64,000 nt of DNA from Nannobrachium achirus (GCA_963921795.1 OY997653.1:5663104-5727103); one strand, 5' to 3'. Positions 1 through 11,725 are shown, counted from the first letter of the stretch. Numbers and translations are program-made. The notes: generated by a model from the sequence alone, not told the origin.

Positions 1-535
1 TCAAGCATATTAAATCATAGTGACATTAAACTACTCCTCATTAACTGGGGGCATCCTGCATACCCTTGAGAGGCTCCAATTTGAAAGGCACGGGCACTGC
101 TCAGTACCCCTGTAGTCACAACATTCAGATTTGATTCCAGATTCCTGCCTAAACATGGTTTAAAAATGGATTATGGCTCCACCTGCTGTTGATATTATAC
201 AACTACAGCACAGCAAGAAGTGAATGTAAGAGAGAAAGTAAGCCATTTACCATGAGAGGGAGTGGGTTGTTGGCTGATTTACCACTGTTTCAGGGTTGTG
301 CCACAAGCCGCCCACGACCTCGAATGGTAAATTGCTTTTCTACCACTTTTTCCATATAAATGAAAGAAAACACAGTTGTAACTTGCAAGGTTATGTAGTT
401 ACAATCATTAATTGTTTCAGTGGGCGGGGTCCATGAGCCAACTCAAGGTTGTTGGCCTATTTACCACTGTTTTAAACCAATCAGAATCCAGTATTTGAAC
501 ATGTGACTAGAAAGTGTTGGAAGCTACCATTAAAA
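1..535. other. no gene recognised
   Basis: No open frame with recognisable protein similarity on either strand. The sequence is plain intergenic DNA of mixed composition; two short stretches repeat the wording 'ttggctgatttaccactgtt' / 'ttggcctatttaccactgtt' about 170 bp apart, which hints at an old local duplication. Confidence 0.5.
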
Positions 536-536
536 A

Positions 537-596
<60 letters not shown>

Positions 597-598
597 CT
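536..598. repeat. (CGCA)n microsatellite
   Basis: About 15 copies of the tetranucleotide CGCA. It directly abuts the 20-bp core TATGGCGGCTTTATCGTGCC (598-617), which also abuts a CGCA/CA array at 11.3 kb in inverted orientation. Open frames over it only spell out Ala-Cys-Val-Arg periodicity and are not genes. Confidence 0.95.
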
Positions 599-617
599 AT
601 GGCGGCTTTATCGTGCC

Positions 618-1134
618 ACATGGACGTTGCTACACTCGCGCGCACGCATTCGATTTTATCTGTGTTGTACTGAACGCATGAACGTCTCCTGTAATTTTCA
701 AACGGCTTTTGAATCAGAACGCGCAAATGTCGCCGGCACGCGTCCCCGTGTGCCTTCTCTTTTGTGCCTCACAGGGGAACGCGAGGACGCGTAGTGTTAG
801 GCGTTTGTGGCGAACGCATGTGTTAACGCACGCATACATCTAATGGCCATGTGGCCATCATGCGTGAGACGACACGGTCAAATGCAGCGCCGCCATGAAC
901 TGTACGCGTGATTGACTTGTTGCTCTGCTCTGGAACGCACGTGTGAGATGTGTGCCACCCATTTGATTCTCAGCGCTAAACCTGCGTGTGTGTGTGTAGA
1001 CGTGTATATCAAATAAAACATCCAGACGTTCATGCGAGCATGCGTTGGTCTGTCTCCACTGTGGGCTGCATGCTCTCTGTGCTCCTTGGCTGACGTAGCA
1101 AATTTGCTTTATATAGGCCTATTTGAATTGGGAT
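618..1134. other. CpG-rich unannotated stretch
   Basis: Rich in CG dinucleotides (acgcgt, cgcacg) and in words such as 'aacgcatg' and 'aacgcacg'. It resembles 11.06-11.32 kb in composition and wording. No protein similarity was found. Confidence 0.4.
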
Positions 1135-1310
1135 AAAATACAGACCCTCAAGGACCACCGGTGGTCCTTTGGTGAGTTGGTGGTCCTGGTGGTCCCCCCC
1201 CCCCAAGGACCACCGTTGGCCAAGGACCACCGTTGGTCCTTGGGGGAAGTTCCAAGTGGTCCACAGCTAAATTATGGAGAGTTGTTAACCAAATGGATCT
1301 TTTAAATCTT
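1135..1310. repeat. GGACCACC-rich dispersed repeat
   Basis: Several copies of 'aaggaccaccg(g/t)tggtcc' in both orientations make a partly palindromic unit. A related stretch is present in reverse orientation at about 4008-4100 (wording 'ccatttggttaccaac', 'ggaccac'), so this is a dispersed family rather than a local array. Confidence 0.6.
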
Positions 1311-1424
1311 TAGAGTATAAAGTGAAACCAAATAGATTTCGTTTCATTTTCTGGAAACACCCCGCCATTCCGAATATATTATTTATTATTATTTGGGCGA
1401 TGATGTGATGTTGAAATGTAACTT

Positions 1425-1625
1425 TCAGATCAGCGCATGCATGAGTCACGGCCTTGCGCCCTGCTGGTTGGGACTAATATATTAAGTAGAAGTGTGTTGT
1501 GTTTATGGACTAAAATAACAGATGCTGGTTATTTTATTTGTTTTGCCCATTTTTATATTTGCATTTTAACCAAATGTTTTAATCCTTGACTGATTGAGAC
1601 TATACATATTTCGTTAATTTATTTA

Positions 1626-1658
<33 letters not shown>

Positions 1659-2425
1659 GTTTTTGTTTTGTTTGGTGTTCCTAAGTTGAGCCCTTCGGAA
1701 TGGCTGCCTTCTGGTTAAGTTGTCAGTTAAATTGCTTTATTTATTATTTGTTTAGTTCTGTTCAGTTATGTTGTGTTTAGACCTTTATTTCGTTATTTGT
1801 TTGTTTTGTTTAGTTGTTAACTTTAGCTCTGAGCAGCGGCCTGGCCTGCCGGGCTCAATTTGTCACGCACATGTCGGGCTTTGGGCTGGGTCGGGCTTGA
1901 GAAAAATAAATAAAGAAAAAAATTGGCAAGATCTGTGCTTTGCATCCCGGCCAGCAGCAGTTCCAGTGAACGGGTTTTCAGCGCTGCGGGCAGAACCATC
2001 TCCGAGCGAAGGACATCGTTGAACGATTTTCTTCATCACAATTTATAAGATCGGTGAGTACAGCCTAGCCTTTAACTGTTGGCAATATATACCCAATGGC
2101 CAACGTAGAATGTAGTCATCTTGGTCTCTTGTGATCTTATCATTTATTTATAAATGTATTTTATTTAATTTCAGCTGCTTGCTGTCTGATTGGATTATTC
2201 GCCGGTGCGGCCTCCCGGCGCGGCCTTGCGCCCAGCGCTGGATTTTTGGGACTATTAAACTGAACGAATAAGTGTTGATTCATACAAAGAAAAGTGCTGT
2301 GTTACGGACTAAAATAACAAATGCTGTTTATTTTATTTGTTTAGCCTATTTATATACTTTAATTTAACCAGGGAATGGGAATGTTTCGTTGCTTGACTGA
2401 TTAAGGCTATTCATTCTAATATTTT
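1425..2425. repeat. pair of similar direct-repeat segments around a hAT fragment
   Basis: 1425-1615 and 2210-2425 share long stretches in the same order: 'ggccttgcgccc', 'ggactaaaataaca', 'atgctg(g)ttattttatttg', and 'cttgactgatt(g/a)a(g)gc'. They bracket a hAT transposase C-terminal fragment, so they may be two copies of the 3' part of one hAT family. An ATTT microsatellite lies at 1621-1655. Confidence 0.5.
1914..2048 (+). pseudogene. hAT transposase C-terminal fragment
   Basis: A frame of about 44 codons ends in TAA at 2046-2048. It reads LARSVLCIPASSSSSERVFS and then AAGRTISERRTSL, the conserved start of the hAT dimerisation domain (family form LAxxxLxIPAtSxxSERxFSxAG). hAT transposases cut and paste DNA in the nucleus; here only the domain core is left, an in-frame stop lies just upstream, and the end (NDFLHHNL) is shorter than usual. 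This is a relic, not a gene. Confidence 0.8.
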
Positions 2426-2952
2426 ATACACATACTTAACTTGAGATTGTTTATTTTAATTGCACAAATGTCGCACAACGCAAACTCAAAGGATTGTTCA
2501 TTGTTAAATTGTCCTCGGGAGTCGGGACCTGTTTCACAATTGAATAAAGACAGTTGGAAAGGGGTATCATGTCTCTGTTCTTCACCAATATTTAAAGTGT
2601 AATGAAAACAAAAGGCCGCCGCTACACGCACTCTGCAATTAAGTTTGTTTAGAAAAATGTCGGTCTTCGGGACGGGCCGGTCTCCAATTGTCAATTATGT
2701 ATCGGGCTTTGGGTTAGGGTTAGGTTACATTAGATTTCTGACCATTCTGGCCGCCTCCTCCCCTCATTGATTTAATTTCTGATCACCCCTCCCTCCATCG
2801 CACATAGTGTATTATTTGTGAGGAGTTGCTCACATTTAGATGAAAGGAAAGTGCTTCTGGAGTCACTTGTATATCATATATAGGCTATAGGCTAATATAA
2901 TATAGGCCGATGTGTGGGTCTCTCGCCCTAGCTCGCGCGCGCTGCTCTCTGT
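2426..2952. other. no gene recognised
   Basis: AT-rich intergenic sequence. Two GGTTAGG-like words near 2709-2725 recall telomere units but are only two copies long. No coding potential seen. Confidence 0.4.
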
Positions 2953-3017
2953 GCCAAATCATGTCCAAATGGAGACGCTTTTGCGCAGCGAGTGAGCCAG
3001 CGGAGGGCAAGACGAGG

Positions 3018-3051
<34 letters not shown>
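2953..3051. repeat. dispersed repeat unit ending in (GA)n
   Basis: The phrase CCAAATCATGTCCAAATGGA then 'gacgctt..tgcgc' precedes a GA microsatellite at 3020-3051. The same phrase precedes the GA array at 7326-7393, so the array and its flank have spread together. Confidence 0.7.
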
Positions 3052-3052
<1 letters not shown>

Positions 3053-3553
3053 GTTGTCCTCTTCGTAGATATTCATATCTTGCTAAAGTATTTTCTGTCT
3101 GGTTTATTGCTGGTAGATTTTGCGAGACTCTCCCGCCGCCGCTGGTTTTATTTTTTGATTGCCCGTTTACGAACGTTGACCGCTGATAAATAGGCTAATG
3201 CGGCGCTTGCGGGGGTCCTGCGGTTACACACAGGGAGATGGAGGAGGCATTATTATGCAGCTTGGATACATTCATGTCCCTGGACAGACGTGCACGGACG
3301 ATTCCTTGTTTCGGATGACAAAGTGCAGTGCGAGCGCAAACGTATCAATTAAATGCAAGAATGTGGCAACTTCACCCCTCCCATTCGCACGACTAAACCG
3401 AATTATATTATGAGAATGTGGCCTCACCATTTAGGCCTACTGCTAATCTGCATAGATTCTCTGCCATTCCGCCATTTTTTTTGTACCATGCATGTTCCAA
3501 GCTCCTCCATGCTCCGGTTTAGACAACGCATTTGCCCTTCGCAATAGGGCCAG

Positions 3554-3640
<87 letters not shown>
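3554..3640. repeat. (CTGT)n microsatellite
   Basis: About 21 CTGT/GTCT units. Frames across it encode only Cys-Leu-Ser-Val or Asp-Arg-Gln-Thr periods and are not genes. Flanking sequence at 3052-3553 and 3641-3948 holds no recognised feature. Confidence 0.95.
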
Positions 3641-3946
3641 ACGCAGCAATGCATGCATGCGCTCAGCGGAGAGGCAGCCCCTTGCCTAGTTAGTAAAGCC
3701 TGGTGTGCGAGGTTACCTAGTTAGTAGTATAGTAATAAGGGTAATAATAACCCCTCCCCCTCTCTCTCTTTCCTTTAGTTGTCTTGTTATAGGCATATAG
3801 GCATAAAACGTACGGCTAAAGTGGATCAATGGATGTTTTATAATATAATAGGCCTAATCATATCTTTTAATTACCTCAACATTTTACTTGAGTATACAGT
3901 ATAAGTAAATCTACTTAGTTACTTTGCCCCACTGCGCCCAGTGAGA

Positions 3947-3948
<2 letters not shown>

Positions 3949-3994
<46 letters not shown>

Positions 3995-4100
3995 CGGCAA
4001 GCGCCGAGGTCCATTTGGTTACCAACTGTCCAACTCCATCATTAATAAGCTGGGGATTGTGGACCACCTCAAGCCTCAAGGACCACTGGTGGTATTTGAA
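3949..4100. repeat. (GA)n array plus inverted copy of the GGACCACC repeat
   Basis: GA dinucleotides run from 3949 to 3992, followed by sequence related, in reverse complement, to 1200-1290 (ccatttggttaccaac ... gtggaccacctcaag). 4101-4490 then holds no recognised feature. Confidence 0.6.
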
Positions 4101-4490
4101 GCAGATGATCAGATCGTGCAAAACTCGGAATACCCCGAAACGCTTTGCGTGGTGTCACAGGCGAGAGAGATGAAGCAGGGATCCCCACAACCTTCATAGA
4201 TTCCATATAGTTTCATTGTTTGACAGCACAATCATTTTTTTTTGCGCATCCTCGCCAGCATGGTGCTTTAAAACGGCGAAATTAAACAAATATAGGCCTA
4301 TTCGCTATATAAATATTTTGTTCGTGGGCCTGTGTTTCGCCATTAATAGTTCTCCTTGGCTTTATTTATTTTTTCCTATAGGCCTACGCCAATGTAATGT
4401 GCACAGGAGTATTTTAGTTGCACAAAAAACAACCGCTCGCCCAGAACGAACCAACGGCGCAGTACAAAACCAAGGCAGGCAGGGTCCATA

Positions 4491-5243
4491 TTTGCCCCTT
4501 CCACTAATCGTTGGGATATATTGACAGCGCATGTTTCTCTCAACGTTAAACCACTGTCCGAAACGAGGTGGGAATGTAGGGTAGAGAGTGTCAAAGTACT
4601 ACGCCACGACATTAAAAATGTTAAAGATGCTTTGCTGGAAGTATCAGAGAAAACTAAAGACGCTAAAATTAAAAGCGAGTCTCTTTCCCTGGTCAACTTT
4701 GAGCTGGAAAATTTTGAATTCATTCTGGCTATGGTTATATGGTATGACATTTTGTTTGCTGTTAACACTGTGAGCAAAGATTTGCAGTCTAAGGATATGC
4801 AGCTGGATGTGGCTTTGTCTGATATTAAGGGACTGGTTAATTTCATGGAGAACTACAGAGAAACTGGATTTACGTCTTCAAAAATAACAGCAAAAGAGAT
4901 TGCCGAGGAGATGGGTGTCAGGCCATTATTCACAGAGTCGCGCGTGACGGGGAAACGGAGAAGAGACGCAGACATCCCTCTATCTGGAGAGCGGCTTTTC
5001 GAAACGGAATATTTCATTCCAATAGTGGACCAGGCCCTCTCCGCTCTACGCGATCGATTCAAACAAATAAAACAATTAGAGGGCACGTTTGGATTTCTTT
5101 TTAACCTGTCCAAACTTTGTGAAATAGATGACATTGAACTGAAGAGAAAGTGTGAGGCTTTGAGCTTGTCTCTGACAGCAACATTAACAGATGGAACCCA
5201 GTCTAGTGACCCTAAGGACTACAAACCATGGATTGACATCTAG
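4491..5243 (+). pseudogene. hAT transposase (ZMYM1/DUF4371-like), N-terminal and middle part
   Basis: An open frame enters from upstream without a clear ATG and runs to a stop at 5241-5243. It starts with FAPSTNRWDIL and contains KPLSETRWECRVESV, the conserved entry to the RNase-H-like catalytic region in the hAT group that includes ZMYM1-like proteins. GKRRRDADIP and FETEYFIPIVDQAL also match that family's usual layout. The protein would act in the nucleus on its own element's ends. The stop is not original: a LINE 3' end begins at 5241, and the frame resumes in the same register at 5501 with the dimerisation domain. I see no internal stop within this part. No zinc-finger N-terminus is visible, so the 5' part is missing or in an unrecognised exon. 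Confidence 0.8.
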
Positions 5244-5497
5244 ACCTACTGCACATACAGTATGAAACAGAGCTGATACCTTTAAATGCATTTTGAGGGG
5301 AAAAAAATGCTGCTATTTGTACCCTGTATATAAAATGTCACAATGCGACATAGCTCTGTTTACTCAATGCTGTACCCCCCTCCAACTGTATATATGTTCC
5401 CCATTTTCAACTGTTTTTTATTGTATTTGTGATACTTGCTTTGGCAATGTAAACGTATGTTTTCTCATGCCAATAAAGCTCCTTTGAATTGAATTGA
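5241..5497 (+). mobile_element. 5'-truncated LINE 3' end inserted in the hAT frame
   Basis: About 257 bp with an AATAAA signal near its end and a tail of TTGAA repeats, a 3' end often seen in fish LINE copies. The nine bases ATTGACATC occur at 5232-5240 and again at 5498-5506, the expected target-site duplication, although part of the second copy merges with the tail. The copy is 5' truncated and carries no protein. The LINE clade (L2-like or other) cannot be settled by eye. Confidence 0.75.
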
Positions 5498-5857
5498 ATT
5501 GACATCAATGCAGAGGACCTGTTCACTGAGCTGCGCGTATTGTGCGTAACAGTGCCCAAGGAAGCCAAGACTGCGCTGGAAACACTGCGTTATCTCAAAA
5601 AGAGGAAAGGGACATTCCCTAACAGTGAAATTGCCCTTCGGATTTTACTGACAATCCCCGTCACAGTTGCATCTGGGGAGCGCAGTTTCTCCAAGTTAAA
5701 ACTGATAAAAAACTATTTACGCACAACCATGTCCCAGGAGAGACTTTGTGGACTTGCCATCATCGCAATAGAACAGGATGCTGTATCTACACTGGATTAT
5801 AAAGACGTTATTGCAGAATTTGCTGCAAGGAACGCCAGGAGGCAAATCTTAGCATGA
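5498..5857 (+). pseudogene. hAT transposase, C-terminal dimerisation domain
   Basis: Continues the frame that stops at 5241 and ends at TGA 5855-5857. It contains IPVTVASGERSFSKLKLIKN and TTMSQERLCGLAIIAIEQD, the hallmark hAT dimerisation motif, and ends with a basic NARRQ stretch as in ZMYM1-like proteins. It has no start codon of its own and was separated from its N-terminal half by the LINE insertion. Apart from that insertion the reading frame is preserved across the domain, suggesting the hAT copy was fairly young when hit. Confidence 0.85.
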
Positions 5858-5995
5858 TTCTCTGCTTGTTGTGTCAACTTGTGTGAGTATAGCCTATTAT
5901 AATAGCTGCTGCCTGTGTGCTTATTGTTATTGTTAACTTGTCAATTCTTTGAAGTGGTATCCCTACGCTATATCTACGTCACTGGCTGCCTGGGG

Positions 5996-6162
5996 CAGTG
6001 GCGTCAGTTCAGAAAAAGCTAAGGTATGGCAACATGACTGGTGGTTGCCATACCTTACTTACATACCTGCAATAGGCACGATGAAAAGAACATTTTATTA
6101 TTTCCCCCTGTAGCCAAGGTATGGCAGCTGCCATAGCTTGCCATACCCAATTGACGCCTCTG
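5996..6162. mobile_element. short hAT-type MITE
   Basis: Begins CAGTGGCGTCAGTT and ends AATTGACGCCTCTG, which are near inverted complements (CAGxGGCGTCA). The interior repeats 'aaggtatggca' in both orientations. I see no clean 8-bp flanking duplication. It lies 140 bp after the hAT frame and could be that element's 3' end region. A partial reverse-oriented copy lies at about 10219-10262. Confidence 0.6.
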
Positions 6163-7277
6163 GTTCCCCCATGCAGACTGCAGTAAAAGTGTGCCCGCCT
6201 TAAGTAAAAGTATAAATACTTTTACTCAAGTAAAAGTAGGCCTACCCAAAAAAAAACGGAAAAAAAAAAAAAAAAAAAAAGGCCTCGCCCCCCGCTCCCC
6301 CGCTCAGGGCCCCGCATTTGTGCCGCACGGCCTGCGTCGGTACAGTCTTTCTAGTTTCGGCGCAAACTAAAACTCGAACCATTTAGGGAGTGTTCGTCTA
6401 ATACTTAAGGTGGGTATAGTCCATAGCGAGGGGGGGTTCTCAAATAATAATTTGATTGTCAGGGGGGACCATGACTTTTTTATTTTGGCTGGAGGGGGGT
6501 CCATGCAACTTTAATTTGTTGAATTTTGTATTAAAAAAATGTTTTCTTTTGATATTTTTCATACGTGTTTACTCCCCTATATTTATCAAGTTCCCCCTGA
6601 TTAACTTGGTAGCCTATATTCCGCTTCTGTAAATCTCCCCACAAGAAACGCATTCATTGGGCGCAGTCGGCGACTCGGCGGCAGTCGGCGCTGACAGCGC
6701 AGTGCTTCGAGTTTGTGTTGCATTCTACAAAAGTGATTGTGAAGCGAACAGTAGAACCAACACAGGGCTTTACACACGAGTGCTGCAGTATATCCTATAC
6801 GTATATTAATTAGGCCTACTTTAAACCATACAGCTTTTGGTAGGCTGTATAATAACTTGAATAATATGAATGCCATATTAATTTCGTATCGGCATTGCCA
6901 GGGTGGCATTGCGCACTAGGCTAAAATACCCTATATAGCCTATAACGTTCTCTACAATAAGTAATTGTAGATGATAGTTATATCTATCAAATATGGTTTT
7001 ATATAGCAAATCAATGTCGGGAAATGTCCATTTTGGGAGCGCACTGCATGGCGCACTGGTAGATCAGCCAACGTTATACATCTTTAGATGTAATAGGGAC
7101 ACAATACAGTCCATGGAAGTGGGGCTTTCCAAGGAAGAGGTGACGTTTTATTTGTTTTAATCGCTTCATAATTGACCGAGCCATGATGAACTTAAACCAG
7201 AAGAACAAAACGTAATCCTGTAGGCAGGATTTTTTTTGCTCCCTCGCTTTCTCTCTCCATCTCTCTCTCGCTCTGTT
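6163..7277. other. no gene recognised
   Basis: Holds a poly-A run at 6260-6280, a G-rich stretch near 6425-6500 and many 'taggcct' words common in this window. No coding similarity on either strand. Confidence 0.4.
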
Positions 7278-7322
7278 CCAAATCATGTCCAAATGGAGAC
7301 GCTTCATGCGCGGAGCGCAGAG

Positions 7323-7393
<71 letters not shown>
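7278..7393. repeat. dispersed unit with long (GA)n array
   Basis: Same lead-in phrase as 2953-3051 (CCAAATCATGTCCAAATGGA) followed by about 34 GA units at 7326-7393. Arg-Glu frames over it are artefacts of the array. Confidence 0.9.
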
Positions 7394-7394
<1 letters not shown>

Positions 7395-8480
7395 GAGAGT
7401 GGACGTTTATTTAAACAGCAGCACACAACTTAATTGGCCCATCAACAGCCTTGGCCTATATCATTGATCTCCAGGGGAGTAAACCGATGTTCGGACTCTC
7501 TTTGATTCATTGACTGAAGCCCTTCCACACCTAATTGTTTGTTTATTATTTGAAATAATTAGCAGTGCAGGAACTGTCTATAGTTCTGGTCCACCTCCTC
7601 GCTCGCACTCTGTTGCCCGGCGCGCGCTGCTTGTAGATCGGCTACTTTGGCTGAAACTATAAACGACCGTAGAGCTCCAGAATGGCTGGCCGTTGGATCG
7701 CCGCGACCCCTCGTTAGAACCGGGGCGACTAGACAGACGGTCGCTCCGTGGTGTTCAACACAAATGGAGCTCGCCGTTCTACATTGCATTGCATAATTGA
7801 TACTTTTACATTAAAAAGTAAAACAGTTGAGTAGGCTGTATACCTTTTCCACCACTGCCAAAGACCCGCAGCATCATCAAAGACCTATCCCATTGTTTGA
7901 ACTGCTGCCTTTTTAAAAGATCCACAGGCTTAAAAAACAGCTTTTTATATAGCTGCGCTCATGCACTATTAGCTGTGAGACGGGACTTTTTTTTTTTTTT
8001 TTTTTTACTTCTTAGGCTATATCTATACTTTTTTTTTAATAAATTTAACTTATTGTTTTGTCTTAACAATAAAGGTTTGCTCCACTTTCGTTGTTCTTGA
8101 ACTTGTTTTATGCAACAATGATACCGGTAATAAAGCTCATTCATTCTTCATTCATAGCCTATACTTTTCAAACCAAATTAGAACTTTCTTGCGATAAATT
8201 AAAGCCCAGGCATTAAGTGTTCTGTAAAAGGCATATTTATTTCAATGATGACATCAGTTTTAAATAACAATAATAATTAAATAACAATAATAAGTAAGAC
8301 CCACAAATCGGCCCATGGCTATATTATATTAGGCATAGCGTATAGGATACATACAATATAATAGCCTATACACATGGCTTATTTGCAGGGAACAGTTGGA
8401 AAGCCCTCGTCATTGATGAATTCCGTTACGGAATAAAGAGATTGTGGGGGAGAAGATTTAGGTGGCGGTGCCCGGTGCAA
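7394..8480. other. no gene recognised
   Basis: Intergenic sequence with a poly-T run at 7988-8007 and AT-rich sequence beyond. No frame with protein similarity. Confidence 0.4.
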
Positions 8481-8481
8481 C

Positions 8482-8546
<65 letters not shown>

Positions 8547-8567
8547 GACTGACTGACTGACTGACTG
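8481..8567. repeat. (CTGT)n then (CTGA)n microsatellite
   Basis: About 16 CTGT units pass into about 5 CTGA units at 8546-8567, a single-base drift of the unit within one array. 8568-9130 beyond it shows no recognised feature. Confidence 0.9.
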
Positions 8568-9130
8568 AATGACTGCACCGACGCTATCTCTCTCTGTGTC
8601 ATGAAACTAGGCCTAGCCTACTTTTTCCTATTTGCAACCTTCTCTCTCACTGTTATGTCATGCAGTTCCCTGTTTCAGCTGTGAGACTCACAACCCTCGA
8701 TTACCACCATGAATTGCCTTTGCTTTGATCACTTGATTGGTGATCAGTCCACCATATTCGTCACAGCTGCAGGAGCTAATGACTGGCTAATTCACACATC
8801 TATTGTTTGTTTTTCCTTGAAAGCAAATAATGACCGCGCTAATTGATTCATTGGTAACTGAGAGCTATACAAGTGTTTCTCAACCTGTGGGTTGGGACCC
8901 AAATTATTTTGTCCCCAGATGATTAACACGACACCATTTTCTCACTCAACAGTAACCGTGACAAATTAAACATTGGCCAAATTGTCAAATATTAGAGGCC
9001 TATTTCTGTTTCATATAAGTGCAACCACTTTTAACAGCTGTCTATCTGTGTGATGAGGGGCTGTGGTGCTGAACTGACTGACTTGACGTTCTCTATATGC
9101 ATGTGCAATGGGAAAATGAAATCAATCAGT

Positions 9131-9153
9131 CTGTCCGTCTGTCCGTCTGTCCT

Positions 9154-9184
<31 letters not shown>

Positions 9185-9260
9185 TCCTTCCACACTGGAT
9201 GTGTGGACAAATTGAATGAATTTTGATATTTTGATGAAATTAATAGGCCTACTGTCTAGG
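9131..9260. repeat. (CTGT)n with conserved 3' flank, copy 1
   Basis: An imperfect CTGT array (to 9183) is followed by 'ttccttccacactggatgtg' and 'gacaaattgaatgaatt', then 'aggcctactgtc'. The same flank follows the CTGT array at 10429-10489, so the array is part of a dispersed unit. Confidence 0.8.
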
Positions 9261-9521
9261 ATAGGATAGGAATAGGAATGTTTGTTTACTGTATTTATTC
9301 ACCAAAAAATAAGTGAATAAAGTGGGTGCAAGTGAACTGCCTGTGCGCCACCGCCGCCACACAATAGCCTACGAATTAATCTACGTATGGTGTCACGGAA
9401 TCCATAGATTATCCACGATTATAGCCACGGAATCCGTACGGTTCTGTAACAGTAAACCCCGACTCCAGGGTCTCCAGCGCAGCTATGAAGCTTGATGGCC
9501 GTATGGCCGTGTTGCGTATCT

Positions 9522-9589
9522 ATAGCAGATATACAAGCTCATAGCGTGGCGAATTGCGACGAGTTGTGAGCTTGTAGCTCTGATATTTT
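9522..9589. repeat. AGCTTGTAGATC hairpin element (copy)
   Basis: Arms ATAGCAGATATACAAGCTC and GAGCTTGTAGCTCTGATAT flank a GC-rich centre. It is one of about 16 related loci in the window with this arm sequence. Confidence 0.75.
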
Positions 9590-9925
9590 CAACGCGCGTC
9601 ACCATCGTACGACGAAGGAATAGGCTGATTTTAACAGCGCACAGCACAGAAGAAGCACGCTCACCCTTCGGGATTTAAACCATGCTGACAGATCATGATA
9701 CAAAAATGATGATGTTGTTTTAATGGTTGTAGCCTACTACTTTAACCAAATAATAATAAGAATAATAGGATTAAATCTGATAAAATAGCCTAAAGGGAGC
9801 CAAATGATATAAGGGAGACATTTTCCCAGCCGGTCACAGTGTCCGGTGGACTTTATAATTACCGGCCAATTAAACATTTTAACGGTCAATGGCACAACGT
9901 ATGCTTCGCCAATATCTTTATATAT

Positions 9926-9989
<64 letters not shown>
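9926..9989. repeat. (ACAG)n microsatellite
   Basis: About 16 units of ACAG (complement of CTGT). No gene overlaps it. Confidence 0.95.
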
Positions 9990-9990
<1 letters not shown>

Positions 9991-10218
9991 AATCCACTGT
10001 CAGAAAGAAAGTAATGACGTGCTGCCGTGCATATCACCGAAAAAAAAAATCTGGACATGGGGATGGGCGATATAAAGTCGGAAAAAACGCATAACGCACC
10101 AATGGATGCGAGTGAGGCAGCGAGTGGAGTAGTAGCACATGGGTATGGTAGCTGATTACAGGAGAAAATAATAAAATGTACTTCTTAAAATGAATTCATC
10201 ATGCTTGTTGCAAAACAA

Positions 10219-10311
10219 CAGCCATGTTACCATACCTTAGCATTTGCAGAACTGACGCTGCTGGCGGGATCGCACAGCCGAGGAGGATTTTTTTTTTTTT
10301 TTTTTTTTTTT
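10219..10311. repeat. partial MITE (as 5996-6162, reversed) and poly-T
   Basis: 10219-10262 reversed reads CAGCAGCGTCAGTTCTG and 'gctaaggtatgg', matching the start of the MITE at 5996. A 24-bp poly-T run follows at 10288-10311. Confidence 0.55.
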
Positions 10312-10428
10312 GCATTATGAGCAGTGTGCGGGCCTATTCGTGGACTCTTTTTATTCTGTCTGTCTGTCAGCATATTCATTACATTACTCCGTGTGAGTAG
10401 CCTAATGGCAAAGCATCTGGATAAATCA

Positions 10429-10429
10429 C

Positions 10430-10490
<61 letters not shown>

Positions 10491-10565
10491 TCCTTCCACA
10501 CTGGATGTGTGGACAAATTGAATGAATTTTGATATTTTGATAAATGAATTAATAGGCCTACTGTC
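10429..10565. repeat. (CTGT)n with conserved 3' flank, copy 2
   Basis: Fifteen CTGT units (10429-10489), then the flank shared with 9184-9255. 10566-11060 beyond holds no recognised feature. Confidence 0.85.
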
Positions 10566-11060
10566 ATTGCATTTCCATTTTTCAATTATACACCGAATAG
10601 CGCAATTAAGTAGGCCTAGGTCAACGAGTCAACCCAATTAGCGCTCCCGCAGCTGGTCTGATTGGACTCTGACCAGCTCTGCGCTTCTCAAAGTTACATT
10701 AGATCATTTAAACCATTGTGGCATTATTCTCAGCCAACTAATGATAGTCTATTCTGCATTCTGGTTGTCGTCACCCCAAATAATGGATTACTTCTTCATA
10801 TAATTAATATAGGATATAATGCAGCAGCACTCTTTATGTGCAAAGCCCTCTTCTATAATAATCAGATTCATTTTTACTCACAACAGAGTAAAATATATTT
10901 AAACTATTAGATCTGCATTGTTAAATGCAACGGAACAGGCAACAATAGTGGATGGCAATGGCATAGAATTGAATGGTTTGGTCTGTATTTGAACTGGAAT
11001 GAGTTACTGCTTAAAACAAATGATATAAGAATCACAGTACATTTACAGATTTTTTTTTTT

Positions 11061-11318
11061 ATTATTTATTTTTTTACATGACACGAGACGTGTACCTCGT
11101 TGGCTGCATGGCATCGAGTGACGCGTACCAAAGACGCGCATGGCATCGTTACAGGACGCGTGACGCGTACCAAAGACGCGATGCGTCCAGCGCAATCGTG
11201 TGCCCTGGAGTGCCACTGGAGCACAACTAACGCATGCATGCACGCACGCATATGTAAACAAAAAGCCATTTGGCACACATGCGTTGCTTCGCTTAGCTGG
11301 CACGATAAAGCCGCCATA
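11061..11318. repeat. CpG-rich repeat with TATGGCGG core (reverse)
   Basis: Contains two near copies of 'gacgcgtaccaaagacgcg' and ends in GGCACGATAAAGCCGCCATA, the reverse complement of the core at 598-617. It lies inside intron 3 of angel2. Confidence 0.6.
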
Positions 11319-11493
<175 letters not shown>

Positions 11494-11503
11494 GTGTACC
11501 TAC

Positions 11504-11573
11504 CGATCTCCTGTAGAGCTGGTTTAATCTGCTTCTCATAATGGTCCTCTTGCACCTCCTGAAGACACAGAAT
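11504..11573 (-). CDS. angel2: angel2, internal coding exon (catalytic LQEV motif)
   Basis: A 70-bp exon on the minus strand with acceptor CTCCTCTAG just above 11573 and donor GTAGGT just below 11504. It translates as ILCLQEVQEDHYEKQIKPAL then QEIG, matching the vertebrate ANGEL2 segment that carries the catalytic glutamate of the endonuclease/exonuclease/phosphatase (CCR4-like) fold. The upstream exon ends after a whole codon (phase 0), and this one ends one base into a codon. ANGEL2 is described as an RNA-end phosphatase active on 2',3'-cyclic phosphate ends. The remaining catalytic exons were not found in the window and should lie beyond position 1, implying a following intron longer than 11.5 kb. 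Confidence 0.9.
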
Positions 11574-11725
11574 CTAGAGGAGAGAGAGAGTCCAAAGGGT
11601 TTCAGTTGTTGACTGCCTTGCTAAAGACAGACACAGCACAGATCCAGCAAATTGTAATATTATTAGAGTTGTTCTGATACAGCATCGGAAAAGCTGCCAA
11701 TGCTGCCCAATATGCCAGTCTATAC

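Noticed and set aside
2705-2730. Telomere-like TTAGGG words
   Set aside because: Only two imperfect units; too short to call an interstitial telomere repeat.
3424-3689. Open frames of Thr-Asp-Arg-Gln or Cys-Leu-Ser-Val repeats
   Set aside because: Pure products of the CTGT microsatellite; the same holds for frames near 9.7-10.5 kb, 59.4 kb and 62.0-62.5 kb.
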